Under the pieces are notes generated by a model. It saw only the letters and a program-made list of their open reading frames with translations. It was not told where the DNA came from and did not search any database. Below, one piece after another: positions 28,278 to 37,883 of a stretch of 64,000 nt of DNA. The first letter of the stretch is position 1; each line of letters opens with the position of its first letter. The stretch comes from Marinifilum_A sediminis (GTDB lineage: Bacteria; Bacteroidota; Bacteroidia; Bacteroidales; Marinifilaceae): NCBI GenBank assembly GCA_947496465.1, contig CANMCX010000001.1:1-64000 (forward strand), in the 5' to 3' direction. The translations under genes and the position numbers were made by a program.

Positions 28278-29675
28278 TTAAGCCGCTAATTTTTCATCCG
28301 TTTTTTTTGTTACTCTACCATATACAATTAAAGCAATTGCTGAAACTGCGGCAATAGCAACAAAATAGTACCATATGTAATGAGCGTGTGCCGAAGCAAC
28401 TTCCCATTCAGCTCTTGATTCATACAAGCTAGGATCAGGACAATATTTTGTCAATAAAACCCCAGATAAACCAAAACCTAAAATCGACGACACAAATGAA
28501 TGCAAGTGACTAAAGCCAAGATACATTCCCTCTTCTCCCTTTGGAGCTTGTAACGAGAAAAACTCTAGGAAACGAGGTGAAATAAACGACTCAGCCAATC
28601 CCTGGAAGATAATTCCGATAATCATCATAAATGCAACAGGGTGCATGCTAAAAAGTCCTAAATCAATCGATTCAACATTAAGTAAATTTCCTGCTGCCAT
28701 ACAAAGTGCAGACACAGGCATAATAAACATACCAACTGTCATTGAAAACAATGCTGATCGTTTCGCCATTAATGAAGTAATTAATCCAACCGATAAAACA
28801 ACTACCAGAGGATTAACATTGGCATACCATGAAGGAGAAGCTCCTTCACCTGCCATACGCAATACATATTTAGGCATGGTTGCGTACAATTGATGCTGTA
28901 CCATCCAGAATCCGGTAACAATCAGAATTAAGGCAACCAATCTTCCATTGGATACAACTCTGATTAGTGCGGCCCATATTTCGCTAATAGATTTCCCCTC
29001 TCCTTCACGCTTCGTGCTTTTGAAAAAGAAGAAAACGGCTAATACGGCTAGAAAAGTCATCCCTGCCGAAAAGTAATTTAGGTTAACCAAACCTTCATTT
29101 CCCATGGCTTCACGTAATGGTTTCACAATGGTTTTACCTGAGAATGAACCGATATTCACCATCATGTAAAAGATAGAAAACCCTCTGGCTCGGTTCGACT
29201 CCGTAGTTTCCTTTGCGACTGTTCCTGTGATAACAGATTTAATGAAAGATCCACCAATCATTATAACAATAACAATAGGTACAATCATCCACTTCCAGTT
29301 GGTATTCTCCAATCCGGTAAAAACAGTTACATCAGTATATTTAACTAAACCAGCCGATTCCAACATGGTAGGTAAGACTGCAAGCCCGGCATATCCAATA
29401 CTCAATAAACTAAATGCCAATAGCAATGCTTTTCTAAAGCCCATTTTATCCGCTAAGGCACCACTAAATGTAGGTAATAAATACAATCCTGCAGAAAAAC
29501 CACCAGAAATAAGGGCAGCTTCGATATCAGTAAATCCCAAGATACGGGACAAATAAATCGTAATTACTATAAATACACCATAATAGGCAGCTCTTTCTAA
29601 AAGCTCTACCGAATTGGCAACCCAAAAGGCTTTGGAAAAGCGTTCCTTCACCTTACTCACCTGTTCAACACTCAT
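28278..29675 (-). CDS. POT/PTR2-type major facilitator transporter
   Basis: 465 residues with about twelve to fourteen hydrophobic helices. Two marks of the proton-dependent oligopeptide transporter branch are visible: ELLERAAYYG in helix 1 (the ExxERxxYYG motif) and the PTR2 signature RGFSIFYMMVNIGSFSG in the middle. Peptides with 2-3 residues are the usual substrates and are imported with protons, though some members carry nitrate or other solutes. It sits downstream of glpABC but is separated from it by a strong terminator, so it is its own unit. A peptide importer would fit the peptidase-rich surroundings. It does not look like a GlpT-type glycerol-3-phosphate antiporter. Confidence 0.82.
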   Translation of the reverse strand: MSVEQVSKVKERFSKAFWVANSVELLERAAYYGVFIVITIYLSRILGFTDIEAALISGGFSAGLYLLPTFSGALADKMGFRKALLLAFSLLSIGYAGLAVLPTMLESAGLVKYTDVTVFTGLENTNWKWMIVPIVIVIMIGGSFIKSVITGTVAKETTESNRARGFSIFYMMVNIGSFSGKTIVKPLREAMGNEGLVNLNYFSAGMTFLAVLAVFFFFKSTKREGEGKSISEIWAALIRVVSNGRLVALILIVTGFWMVQHQLYATMPKYVLRMAGEGASPSWYANVNPLVVVLSVGLITSLMAKRSALFSMTVGMFIMPVSALCMAAGNLLNVESIDLGLFSMHPVAFMMIIGIIFQGLAESFISPRFLEFFSLQAPKGEEGMYLGFSHLHSFVSSILGFGLSGVLLTKYCPDPSLYESRAEWEVASAHAHYIWYYFVAIAAVSAIALIVYGRVTKKTDEKLAA

Positions 29676-29829
29676 ATCAATTCTTTGTTTAGTTTTATTT
29701 TAAGGTATAGTTGTTCTTACTTTCAGCGCGTAAAAATAGATTACACATATGGATTACACAAGTAGGGATTATCCTATTTTATTAAATTGAAATTGAGTAT
29801 TAACAATAATAATGCCTATAATAAAAAAA

Positions 29830-29847
29830 GCTATCGAGAACGATAGC
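29830..29847 (-). terminator. Rho-independent terminator of the glpABC operon
   Basis: GCTATCG (29830-29836) and CGATAGC (29841-29847) with a 4-nt loop are flanked by an A-run (29823-29829) and a T-run (29848-29854), which makes the signal usable in both directions. It lies about 30 bases past the glpC stop. Confidence 0.92.
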
Positions 29848-29877
29848 TTTTTTTATTATATTTTGATATACATTAAT

Positions 29878-31137
29878 TTAAACTTCCCATAATTTCATAG
29901 TAGCTTCCACATCCAATGCTTCTGCAAGAATTGAAATGGGATGCATAACTTTACTTGTGGTAGACATCTCGATTTGCCACTTACAGGTTTCACAATCGGT
30001 AGCAACAAAATCCACATTTGAATTGTCTATTTGATTGAAAAGAGGCTTTCCAACTTCTTGGGAAGTTTCATAGTTTTCTTTTTTAAATCCATAAGTTCCA
30101 GCAATTCCACAACATTGTGATTCCAATGGTACAAAATCTAATCCTGGAATCATACGCAATAGCGAAGTTGAGTATATAGACCACCCCAATTTCTCCATAT
30201 GACATGGTGTGTGATAAGAAATTCGTTTCTTGTAGTTCTTTTTGAAAACAAGCTTTAGCTTTCCGGTATCAACTAAACGAAATAAGAAACGAGTAGCCAA
30301 TTCACTTTCATCACGAATTTCCTTATTCTTTACTCCTAATAAATGCGGATATTCATCTCTGATTGTGAAAATACATGTTGAGGATGTAGATATTACTGGC
30401 ATATTCTTCTCCACAATTGATTTCTTAAAGGCCTCTACATTGTGCTTCGCCTGTTTGGTAGCTTGTTTGATAAGTCCATTTGAAATTAATGCCACTCCAC
30501 AACATTTTTCTTTTTCAAGAAGATGAACACCGTAACCAGCAGCATTCATTATTTTAATTAAATCTTTACCCAATTGAGGAAAGTTATAATTCACATAGCA
30601 ACCATGAAAATAACTTACATGCTTCTTAAATTCTTTCTGTTTCTTTTCTGCATATTTGCGATACCAGCTTTCGAATCTTAAGCCAGTGTATTTAGGAAAC
30701 ATACGATGATGATCAATTTTCAGCACACTATCCATTATGCGTCGAACAGGCTTAAGTGCTACCATAGGATTAACAATAGGAGCAAATGTACTCGCCATAG
30801 TTCCAACTATATCGGTATTGGCCAAAATCATATCCCTAAACTTAGGCTTTTTCTTACTATGCTTAATACGTGCCATTTGGATAATATCTCCAATTTTCAC
30901 ACCATGTGGACAAGCAACCTCACAACGTTTACAGTTCAAACATAACTTTAAAGCCTCATCGTAAAAACCTGGATCCTTCAAGCGCATTCTTTCCCCATCA
31001 GGTCCTGATTGCTTAGGTCCTGGATATTCAGGATTTACTTCCAAAACAGGACAATACACGGTACAAATCGTACATTTTACACACTGCTCAAAATTATTAT
31101 CACTTATGTTGTATGGTTCAAATATTTCCTTTTTCAT
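29878..31137 (-). CDS. glpC: Anaerobic glycerol-3-phosphate dehydrogenase subunit C
   Basis: 419 residues. Two [4Fe-4S] ferredoxin motifs lie near the N-terminus (CVKCTICTVYC with a following Pro, and CLNCKRCEVACP). Two CCG-type domains in the C-terminal half (YFHGCYVNYN ... EKCCGVALIS, and TPCHMEKLG ... SQCCGIAGTYG) are the heterodisulfide reductase-like pattern. This subunit anchors the GlpAB dimer to the membrane and passes electrons to quinone. It starts 7 bases after glpB stops. All expected cysteines are present. Confidence 0.95.
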   Translation of the reverse strand: MKKEIFEPYNISDNNFEQCVKCTICTVYCPVLEVNPEYPGPKQSGPDGERMRLKDPGFYDEALKLCLNCKRCEVACPHGVKIGDIIQMARIKHSKKKPKFRDMILANTDIVGTMASTFAPIVNPMVALKPVRRIMDSVLKIDHHRMFPKYTGLRFESWYRKYAEKKQKEFKKHVSYFHGCYVNYNFPQLGKDLIKIMNAAGYGVHLLEKEKCCGVALISNGLIKQATKQAKHNVEAFKKSIVEKNMPVISTSSTCIFTIRDEYPHLLGVKNKEIRDESELATRFLFRLVDTGKLKLVFKKNYKKRISYHTPCHMEKLGWSIYSTSLLRMIPGLDFVPLESQCCGIAGTYGFKKENYETSQEVGKPLFNQIDNSNVDFVATDCETCKWQIEMSTTSKVMHPISILAEALDVEATMKLWEV

Positions 31138-31144
31138 CGTCCTG

Positions 31145-32386
31145 CTATTTTAAAATTTGCTCAACAGTATGAAGAGATGTCAATACACTAATACCAGCTC
31201 CACTACCTTCCTTTAGAGGGTTTGCTCCTCCAAGTACAGAACCTGCTACATATAGATTTTCTATTGACTGACCATCCATTAATGCACGAAATTTATCATC
31301 GGTTTTCACTCCATAATGCATATAAGGCTGATCGTTAAAAAACTTCTCATCAAGCCAATTGTTCCGATCAGAATCTCCCTCTATATCCAAACCAAAAATT
31401 GGCTCGTAAAGTTTGTTATGTGTTGCTACAATCCCTTTACTGTAAAAACTTCCGCTAGCTAAAATAAATTGATCTGCTTCCAATTTTATATCATCGTGAT
31501 TGTTGGTCTTAATATCTAATAAGCGATTATTATCGAAGGTGCCTCCTTCTACATTATCGCCCATAAAATAAGTACCACCCAAATCCTGAAATCTTTGTCG
31601 AAGCATTATTTGACTTCGCACACCAGGAACCGAAGGTGGTATAGCAGGAAGCAATACCAAGGGCTTATTTATCTTTTGGTTGAGTTTTTCCACAACATTT
31701 CTATTGAACAAGCCAAATACCGCTGGAAGAATTACCACTTCAGTAGTTTCGCTAAGTAGATTTACCTTTTCAGCAAATTCGTCAATAGCATTTCCCTTAT
31801 CAAATTCTTTCGCAATATTTGTGGAACGCATTTCACTTGGGTTTTTTCGAATCGCTTCAAACTGCTTCATCGAAATATTCTTGATTTGAGCATCCACCTC
31901 TAACTTTTTAAGACCATCCTTAATAAATAGAGTATGGAAATCAAGAAATCCACTGAAATTAAGAATTACAGCTTTATTCCATGGAAAATGATCTTTGTGA
32001 TCAAAACTTGTAAAATCATCCAATGTAAGCCAAGTTGGTTTCATTATGCCCATTGGAGTTAATACAAAATGATTTCTATTTGCATGTCCTGTAAAACTTA
32101 AACCTGCCCGAATTAATAAATGCAAAGCATCATCTGTTAAACGCTCTATATTTTCAAGCCCAACACGCTGATAAGGATGTTTTTCAGATAAAAATTTCAT
32201 TCCCTCTAATGGGTTACTCACGTCCTCTCCATTCACCTTTCCTAATAAATCGAATGAACCAGAAAAAAAATGAATAGCACTCTGACCCGATGAAACAATA
32301 GCACATTTTTTACCCTGCTCCGCCAATTTAATTCCACAAGTGAGCCCGCTCAACCCACCACCTATTATAATGTTATCGAATTTCAT
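31145..32386 (-). CDS. glpB: Anaerobic glycerol-3-phosphate dehydrogenase subunit B
   Basis: 413 residues. The N-terminal FAD-binding motif is IIIGGGLSGLTCGIKLAEQGK, and the C-terminal FAD region is NLYVAGSVLGGANPLKEGSGAGIS. The overall length and the middle LPAIPPSVPGVR stretch fit GlpB. It forms the soluble dehydrogenase with GlpA. It lies 9 bases after glpA and 7 bases before glpC, so the three are one operon in the usual A-B-C order. Confidence 0.94.
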   Translation of the reverse strand: MKFDNIIIGGGLSGLTCGIKLAEQGKKCAIVSSGQSAIHFFSGSFDLLGKVNGEDVSNPLEGMKFLSEKHPYQRVGLENIERLTDDALHLLIRAGLSFTGHANRNHFVLTPMGIMKPTWLTLDDFTSFDHKDHFPWNKAVILNFSGFLDFHTLFIKDGLKKLEVDAQIKNISMKQFEAIRKNPSEMRSTNIAKEFDKGNAIDEFAEKVNLLSETTEVVILPAVFGLFNRNVVEKLNQKINKPLVLLPAIPPSVPGVRSQIMLRQRFQDLGGTYFMGDNVEGGTFDNNRLLDIKTNNHDDIKLEADQFILASGSFYSKGIVATHNKLYEPIFGLDIEGDSDRNNWLDEKFFNDQPYMHYGVKTDDKFRALMDGQSIENLYVAGSVLGGANPLKEGSGAGISVLTSLHTVEQILK

Positions 32387-32395
32387 AGTAATTGC

Positions 32396-34021
32396 TTAAT
32401 TGTTTTCTGGTTTCAATCCATAAATCCCTTCATAAATCCAGGAAGTAAACTGAACTTCATTAATTGTATCTCCCCAGGCAATTGGCGACATTCCCTTCCA
32501 TCGCTCCTGAAGAAAATTTGCCAAATCATCTTTTGCCTTACCCGCTTCTTCTAGTGAATCACAAAGAAGACCTGCTGCCCGACAAGCACACAATTCTCCT
32601 TGGCATGTTCCCATTCCAACACGAGTACGTCGACGCAAATCAATTAAATTATTCACATGCAATTCATTTATCGCATATTTGACCTCACCTATTGATACTC
32701 CCTCACACTCGCAAACCAATGAATCATCATTGCTCCCCCCATTAGATGTTTTGTGAGCCAGAGAGCCATGTCGATCCTGTGCCGATTTCTGAGCAATACT
32801 AGAACTGGAATAAATTTTTTGCGAGGCATTTTCCAGAGATAAATCACTCTTTTCTGATCCTGGCAAAGGCTTATCAGCAGTCTCACATTTTTTATCAACT
32901 GAAAGTTTTTTACAGATCAAATCGGTCGCTTCTTCAGCCATTAACCTATATGTCATCAACTTACCACCTGTAATAGTGATAAATCCCTCTAGTCCATCCC
33001 GTTCTTTATGATCTAACAATACAATTCCACGGCTAATACTTCTTCCACTTGGATCATTATCTGCTGCAACTAAAGGACGAACTCCTGCATAAGCACGTAA
33101 AATACGAGTTGTTGCCAGTGATGGAGAGAGCTTCACTCCTTCACGTATAAGAACGTCTACATCCTCCTTTGAAACAAACATATTATCTATTTGATCATAT
33201 GGGATACGTTCAGATGTGGTTCCAATCAAACAAATTGTATCTCCCGGAACCAAAATATCCGCGTTAGCTGGCTTTCTACATCTATTTAGTACCATTTTAT
33301 TAACACGATGACCAAAAATAAGTAGCGATCCTTTCGCTGGAAACATATTTATATTAACTCCAGCAAGATTTGCGATATGATGTCCCCATATTCCTCCAGC
33401 ATTGACTACTACTTTTCCGTAATAATTTACTTTTTCTTTCTTCTGATGATTAAACAACTCCACACCACAAAGTCTATCTTGCTCTCGAACAAATCCAGTT
33501 ACTTCGTGTTGGGTTAAAAGATCAGCACCGTGTATTTTTGCATCAAGTGCATTCGACATGGTCAAACGAAATGGATCAACCGAACCATCCGGTACTTGTA
33601 CAGCACCAATTAAATCAGGATTAACCGAAGGCTCCATACGACGAGCCAATTCAGGATCGATTATTTCAGAGCTAATACCTGCACTTGAACAAGCCTCTAC
33701 AAATTGAGACTGAAAAGTAATATCATCCTCAGGAAGTGTAAGAAATAATCCGTTATTTTCTTCAACACAATGGTTTGCGATTCGGCGTAAGATCATATTT
33801 TCCTTAATACATTCCGATGCCGATTCATGATCAGTAACAGCATATCTAGCTCCACTATGCAATAATCCATGATTACGCCCTGTCGCTCCTGTAGCAAAAT
33901 CATGACGCTCCACAAGAAGTACACTCAGTCCCCTCATTGCACAATCACGTGCAGTTCCCGCACCGGTAGCACCACCACCGATAATTATCACGTCATACTC
34001 TTTGGATTTATTCTTGTTCAT
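32396..34021 (-). CDS. glpA: Anaerobic glycerol-3-phosphate dehydrogenase subunit A
   Basis: FAD enzyme that oxidises sn-glycerol-3-phosphate to dihydroxyacetone phosphate under anaerobic conditions. I prefer the start at 34021 (541 residues), next to the fold (YDVIIIGGGATGAGTARDCAMRG); the longest frame starts at 34051. The DAO-like catalytic body contains RNHGLLHSGARYA. A Ser-rich linker of about 40 residues is followed by a BFD-like domain whose cysteines (CECEG and GTCQGELCAC) would bind a [2Fe-2S] cluster. E. coli GlpA has the same layout and nearly the same length. It is the first gene of glpABC and has a clear promoter upstream. The operon lets the cell respire on lipid or glycerol-derived G3P. 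Confidence 0.95.
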   Translation of the reverse strand: MNKNKSKEYDVIIIGGGATGAGTARDCAMRGLSVLLVERHDFATGATGRNHGLLHSGARYAVTDHESASECIKENMILRRIANHCVEENNGLFLTLPEDDITFQSQFVEACSSAGISSEIIDPELARRMEPSVNPDLIGAVQVPDGSVDPFRLTMSNALDAKIHGADLLTQHEVTGFVREQDRLCGVELFNHQKKEKVNYYGKVVVNAGGIWGHHIANLAGVNINMFPAKGSLLIFGHRVNKMVLNRCRKPANADILVPGDTICLIGTTSERIPYDQIDNMFVSKEDVDVLIREGVKLSPSLATTRILRAYAGVRPLVAADNDPSGRSISRGIVLLDHKERDGLEGFITITGGKLMTYRLMAEEATDLICKKLSVDKKCETADKPLPGSEKSDLSLENASQKIYSSSSIAQKSAQDRHGSLAHKTSNGGSNDDSLVCECEGVSIGEVKYAINELHVNNLIDLRRRTRVGMGTCQGELCACRAAGLLCDSLEEAGKAKDDLANFLQERWKGMSPIAWGDTINEVQFTSWIYEGIYGLKPENN

Positions 34022-34085
34022 GATCAATTCAATTTTATCGATACTTTTCAATCAGTTCATTACAATTCTATCTGACTTTTCGATA

Positions 34086-34117
34086 CAAATGTAATGAAAA
34101 GTACATAGTAATGCAAA
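34086..34117 (-). promoter_or_regulatory. Bacteroidota housekeeping promoter of glpABC
   Basis: On the minus strand a perfect -7 box TACATTTG (complement of 34086-34093) is preceded by a -33 box TTTG (complement of 34114-34117) with a 20-base gap, as in the known Bacteroides consensus. The predicted start of transcription is close to 34080, about 60 bases before the glpA ATG. Confidence 0.8.
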
Positions 34118-34125
34118 GTACATAC
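34092..34125. promoter_or_regulatory. Operator-like tandem 17-bp repeat in the glpA promoter
   Basis: Two head-to-tail copies of TAATGMAAAGTACATAS (34092-34108 and 34109-34125) differ at only two bases. They cover the gap between the -7 and -33 boxes and the -33 box itself, a place where a bound protein would block RNA polymerase. A further inverted repeat ACATAC-N5-GTATGT follows at 34120-34136. A repressor such as a GlpR-like protein is plausible; no regulator gene is adjacent. Confidence 0.6.
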
Positions 34126-34403
34126 CTTTTGTATGTATTTTGTATTATATTGGATCTGCTCAAAAGATAAAAATTGGTTCGAAACAAGTTTCCATCCATG
34201 CAAGCTCCAACCGCTTCAATCAATCATATAACACTAATTATCTGCCTCTTAAAGTCCGTCATCTCTCTTCTCATCATAAGGAAGGTTTAATTATTCTATT
34301 GCTTTAATAATATCTATTCTAAATAGCACTTAAGAGGAGAACATGAGAATTAATTGTTTAATTGAGCTATCATTTTAAATATGGCAATCTACTACACAAA
34401 AAA

Positions 34404-34423
34404 AGCTGTTGTATCCAACAGCT
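34404..34423 (-). terminator. Rho-independent terminator, second of two
   Basis: AGCTGTTG (34404-34411) pairs with CAACAGCT (34416-34423) around a 4-nt loop; the A-run 34398-34404 gives a T-run on the minus strand. It is about 200 bases beyond another terminator, with no recognised gene between, so it may end a small RNA or act as a back-up. Confidence 0.8.
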
Positions 34424-34606
34424 AATCATTCTTCTTAATAAACCAATTTAAGGAAATTTTGATCCTTTCCCATTTTAACATTATTTAATAGATCGTATCC
34501 TGTCAATATTTGATAACCAATGTATTTGATATAGAACTTTTTTCTTACGTTTATTTTAATTAACTAAATTCAGTCATACTTAACCCTTATCATTACAACA
34601 ATAAAA

Positions 34607-34629
34607 ACCACTCCCGGATTGGGAGTGGT
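34607..34629 (-). terminator. Rho-independent terminator, first of two
   Basis: ACCACTCCC (34607-34615) pairs with GGGAGTGGT (34621-34629) around a 5-nt loop; the A-run at 34603-34607 gives a T-run on the minus strand. It lies about 240 bases past the stop of the 75-residue membrane protein gene. Confidence 0.85.
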
Positions 34630-34867
34630 AAAACCATTAATATATCTAAATTTAATTTTATGATGAATCTCCTGAGTAAAACTTGCAAATTCTAAAACAT
34701 GTGCTCCATACACAGCACTCATGCTTAACAAGAAACTATGAAAGTTGAGTTATCAACAAACAGTAACTATGCATTTAGAAGTTGCATTGTTAACCACTAA
34801 CATCCTAACAATTACTCAAAGAGAAAGATCAATTTGTATTAACTCATATTGTACATTTAAAATTTAA

Positions 34868-35095
34868 CTAATTATATTTTCTCACTATTCTTGCCAATGC
34901 TAGAGCTACGCAGAAATAAAACAAAGGCTGTATTAATAATGTTAGAATCATTGACATGAATTCCATATAATCAAAACAATTATCTGCAACTACATAATGT
35001 CCTGTTCTAGAAAATAGAGAGAATATTGCGATTGCCAATATCAACCACGCTATAAAATTTAAAGCATCGGGTAATAGATCATATTTTTTCTTCAT
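34868..35095 (-). CDS. Small two-helix membrane protein, unknown function
   Basis: 75 residues that I do not recognise. Two hydrophobic segments (about 11-25, LNFIAWLILAIAIFS, and about 48-69, MILTLLIQPLFYFCVALALAR) are joined by a short polar stretch with Cys39, and the ends are basic (KKKYD at the start, RKYN at the end). The codon use looks like the neighbours. It follows the metalloprotease gene after 124 bases in the same direction and precedes a terminator by about 240 bases. The real product could be an inner-membrane accessory protein. No function is claimed. Confidence 0.6.
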   Translation of the reverse strand: MKKKYDLLPDALNFIAWLILAIAIFSLFSRTGHYVVADNCFDYMEFMSMILTLLIQPLFYFCVALALARIVRKYN

Positions 35096-35219
35096 CTTTT
35101 TTGTTTTAAATTATTTAATACTACTTCACAACACCTTATAAAAAATGTCCTCCACTTATCAATAGGTATCAGAAAATTCTTTTAGAGAAGACAATAATTA
35201 CATCATTACTCAACACCTG

Positions 35220-37763
35220 TTATTTTTGTAGAAAATCGGAAATCTGCTTATATAAATTCTTATAATGAATTTGAGTTTTAAAATCCCCTTTATTCATATT
35301 CTTTTTAAGCAACTTCACAGCCTTTTGCAATTCATGAAGATATATAGGATTCATATTTGCCTTTACATCCGCCTCTTTCCCTGGACGTACAAGTGATTCC
35401 AATTCTACATTCATCTTTTCCCATGGATAAATAACATTTTCCTCATCCATTGAAAATGATCTCTTTTTTAATGACGAACCAGAAAAATACCCTGCATCGG
35501 TAAGCAACTGTTTTATGTATGTGTATTGCAAAGTTCTCTCGTAAAAATTCAAATTTTCTCCCTTTTTGGTTAATGCAAAAGTTCGATCAAATAAATCATC
35601 CATATATTCCAGTACCGAATAGTCATTGTTTGGGTTTTTCTTTTCATCCCAACTTAAATGAACCGTAATTTTGGAAGAAAACAAACCTTTAGTAATGATT
35701 CTAGTATATTCACCTAATTTCATATCATCAGGTCTAAAACAATCCACAATCTCATTGTCCAACAACCAATTAGGCATATCTCTTAAATTGTTAAAAATAA
35801 AATCCAAAGCATATCGTTGCTCTTTCTTACTCACTAATACACTTGCTTTACGGTTTTCTCCTGCAACTGGCTCATAAAGATAGTATCCACCTAGATATGC
35901 ATCCGCATGTCCCATATATCTTCTAAATTGCTTAAAGATCTCTCCGTATAATTCCTTCATTCTGGAATAGTCCTTATTAGGTGTGGTAGTCCACTCCTTT
36001 AAATGCTTCATGGTATACTTTAGGTTTTTCATACCATACTCAGCAGCTTTTACTGAATTGTCTCCCAAATCTTCAGATTGAGAAGCCGGATCTATCTTAT
36101 CGAAGAAAAATTGCTGTGGACCATAATGATACATTGGATCGTTTGCTTTCTCTAAAATCCATTTATTTAAAGTTTCATACTCATCCGCTGCAGTTTTAGC
36201 TTCGAATATTGGCTTATATCCCCACTTTATTGCATAATAATCATAAACTCCCATATCTGGTGGAGTTAGACGAACCCCCTCATCACCAGGCTGAGCTACA
36301 TAATTGTAACGAGCATAATCCATAATAGATGGGGTTGTCCCGTATTTTTGAGTAAAAGACGCAGAACGTAACGAATCTACCGGGTATGAATGAGAAGCTC
36401 CCATATTATGCATTAAACCTAAAGTATGTCCAATCTCATGTGCTGCAACATATCGCAATGATTTCCCCATAAGTTCGGTAGGAAAAACTTCTCCTCTTAC
36501 CTGCGGATCTAAATTTGCTGTTTGAACAAATCTCCAATTATGTAATAATTTAATCACGTTGGAATAATATAACACATCACCCGTTATGATTTCACCTGAA
36601 CGAGGATCAACCCATGAAGGCCCCATGGAGTTTGCTACAGTTGTAGTTACAAAACGGTAGCATGAATAACGAATATCGTCTGGATCAAAGTCAGGATCAT
36701 TTTTAGGATACTCTTTCGCTACAATTGCATTCTTAAATCCAATAGCCTCAAAAACAGGTTGCCAATCTTCAATCCCTTGCATGATATACTTTCTGAATTT
36801 TTCAGGAATTGCAGTATCAACGTAATAGACAATAGGTTTTATAGGTTCTACCAACTCACCATTTTTGTATTTTTCAAGATCTTCCTTTTTGGGCTCAATA
36901 TTCCATCGATTGATGTATCTGATTCTCTCTACTTTATCTTTATTCTCATCGAACACTATCTTTCCTTCTGTAAAGAAACCCAATCGAGAATCTGAAATAC
37001 GTGGTTTCATAGGTGTTTTTGGCAACAATATTATTGAACGAGTTAATTCTGCAACAAAAGGTGCATCATCAACTGTATACGCCAATCGACTCCGTACATT
37101 TATATTTAAAGGAAATGACTTAGAGCTTAGTATACCAGAACTTTTAGCATCATACGTCCCACTCATAGGTGTTTTGCCAAAAATGATATCAAGGATACTT
37201 TTCTTTTTAAATGGATTCAATTCTTTTTCATCGGAACTGAAAAACTTAGTCATATCAATAACTGTAGCCAATGAATCAGGAGAAAATGCCTTAATGCTAA
37301 AGGATTTCATAATTGGATTCAGATAATTTCGCTGCAAAGATTTATAAGTATCCGAATTTTCATCGCACACGTTGTCGGAATTCACAACATGCATATAAAT
37401 TTTTTCCGCATCCTTCGAGAACTTTATCAAAAGAGGCTGTCTTGGCATTTGCCCGGCTACTATCTCCTTATTGTTCGAAGTTGCTGAAACTCGGGAAGCT
37501 AACAAAAACTCACGTCCTAACAGACTATCAGGTATTTCAAAATACAATTTTGTGCCTTTTGTATGTAATTGAAATAAACCATTTTGCGATTCAAAATCCT
37601 TTAGTAAATCGCTATACGACTTCTTCTCTTCTTTTTTCTCTTCTTTATCATCGTCTTTTTTCTCCGATAATTTCTTTTTTAAAGCATCGAATAGTTGTGC
37701 TTGCGTTGTATTTACACTGGAAATGCAAAGCATTACACTTAGTAATAATATATACCATCTCAT
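35220..37763 (-). CDS. Secreted zinc-dependent metalloprotease (DUF5117/DUF5118/DUF4953 type)
   Basis: 847 residues. A signal peptide (about 1-23) is followed by a strongly charged Lys/Glu/Asp stretch (about 28-48) and a beta-rich N-terminal region (DUF5118/DUF5117 style). The peptidase part has the metzincin-type motif HEIGHTLGLMH at 442-452, so the zinc ligands are His442, His446 and His452. The downstream SIMDYARYNYVAQPGDEG contains the Met of a Met-turn. A long C-terminal DUF4953-like region completes it. This is a family of large periplasmic or surface proteases typical of Bacteroidota. It is the last large gene of the second sigma/FecR/SusCD locus, which suggests digestion of protein captured by that receptor. 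The catalytic residues are complete. Confidence 0.9.
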   Translation of the reverse strand: MRWYILLLSVMLCISSVNTTQAQLFDALKKKLSEKKDDDKEEKKEEKKSYSDLLKDFESQNGLFQLHTKGTKLYFEIPDSLLGREFLLASRVSATSNNKEIVAGQMPRQPLLIKFSKDAEKIYMHVVNSDNVCDENSDTYKSLQRNYLNPIMKSFSIKAFSPDSLATVIDMTKFFSSDEKELNPFKKKSILDIIFGKTPMSGTYDAKSSGILSSKSFPLNINVRSRLAYTVDDAPFVAELTRSIILLPKTPMKPRISDSRLGFFTEGKIVFDENKDKVERIRYINRWNIEPKKEDLEKYKNGELVEPIKPIVYYVDTAIPEKFRKYIMQGIEDWQPVFEAIGFKNAIVAKEYPKNDPDFDPDDIRYSCYRFVTTTVANSMGPSWVDPRSGEIITGDVLYYSNVIKLLHNWRFVQTANLDPQVRGEVFPTELMGKSLRYVAAHEIGHTLGLMHNMGASHSYPVDSLRSASFTQKYGTTPSIMDYARYNYVAQPGDEGVRLTPPDMGVYDYYAIKWGYKPIFEAKTAADEYETLNKWILEKANDPMYHYGPQQFFFDKIDPASQSEDLGDNSVKAAEYGMKNLKYTMKHLKEWTTTPNKDYSRMKELYGEIFKQFRRYMGHADAYLGGYYLYEPVAGENRKASVLVSKKEQRYALDFIFNNLRDMPNWLLDNEIVDCFRPDDMKLGEYTRIITKGLFSSKITVHLSWDEKKNPNNDYSVLEYMDDLFDRTFALTKKGENLNFYERTLQYTYIKQLLTDAGYFSGSSLKKRSFSMDEENVIYPWEKMNVELESLVRPGKEADVKANMNPIYLHELQKAVKLLKKNMNKGDFKTQIHYKNLYKQISDFLQK

Positions 37764-37883
37764 AATATAAAATTTATTTATTTGAGTTTAGTTGATTGTC
37801 CCTCAACAGTTTTAAAATTTCTGATCGTTAAAAAAAAGGCAATATTCTTCCAGACAGATAAAAATCAGTCGGCTTAAGAAGTC

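Larger units (their letters stand above)
34137..34867. other. Long intergenic region between glpA and the small membrane protein gene
   Basis: About 730 AT-rich bases with two terminators (34404-34423 and 34607-34629). No gene of convincing quality was found. A 12-codon frame on the minus strand (MGKDQNFLKLVY) lies between the two terminators, and a frame of about 50 codons overlaps the second hairpin. Neither has supporting signals. Confidence 0.5.

Noticed and set aside
28278..29675. Glycerol-3-phosphate transporter (GlpT) because of the glpABC neighbours
   Set aside because: The motifs are of the POT/PTR2 branch, and a strong terminator separates it from glpABC.
34630..34780. Frame of about 50 codons on the minus strand starting MSAVYGAHVLEF
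   Set aside because: It runs through the terminator hairpin at 34607-34629, has no start signal, and resembles no protein.
36865..37326. 153-codon plus-strand frame inside the metalloprotease gene
   Set aside because: It is antisense to a well-supported gene; its composition reflects the opposite strand.
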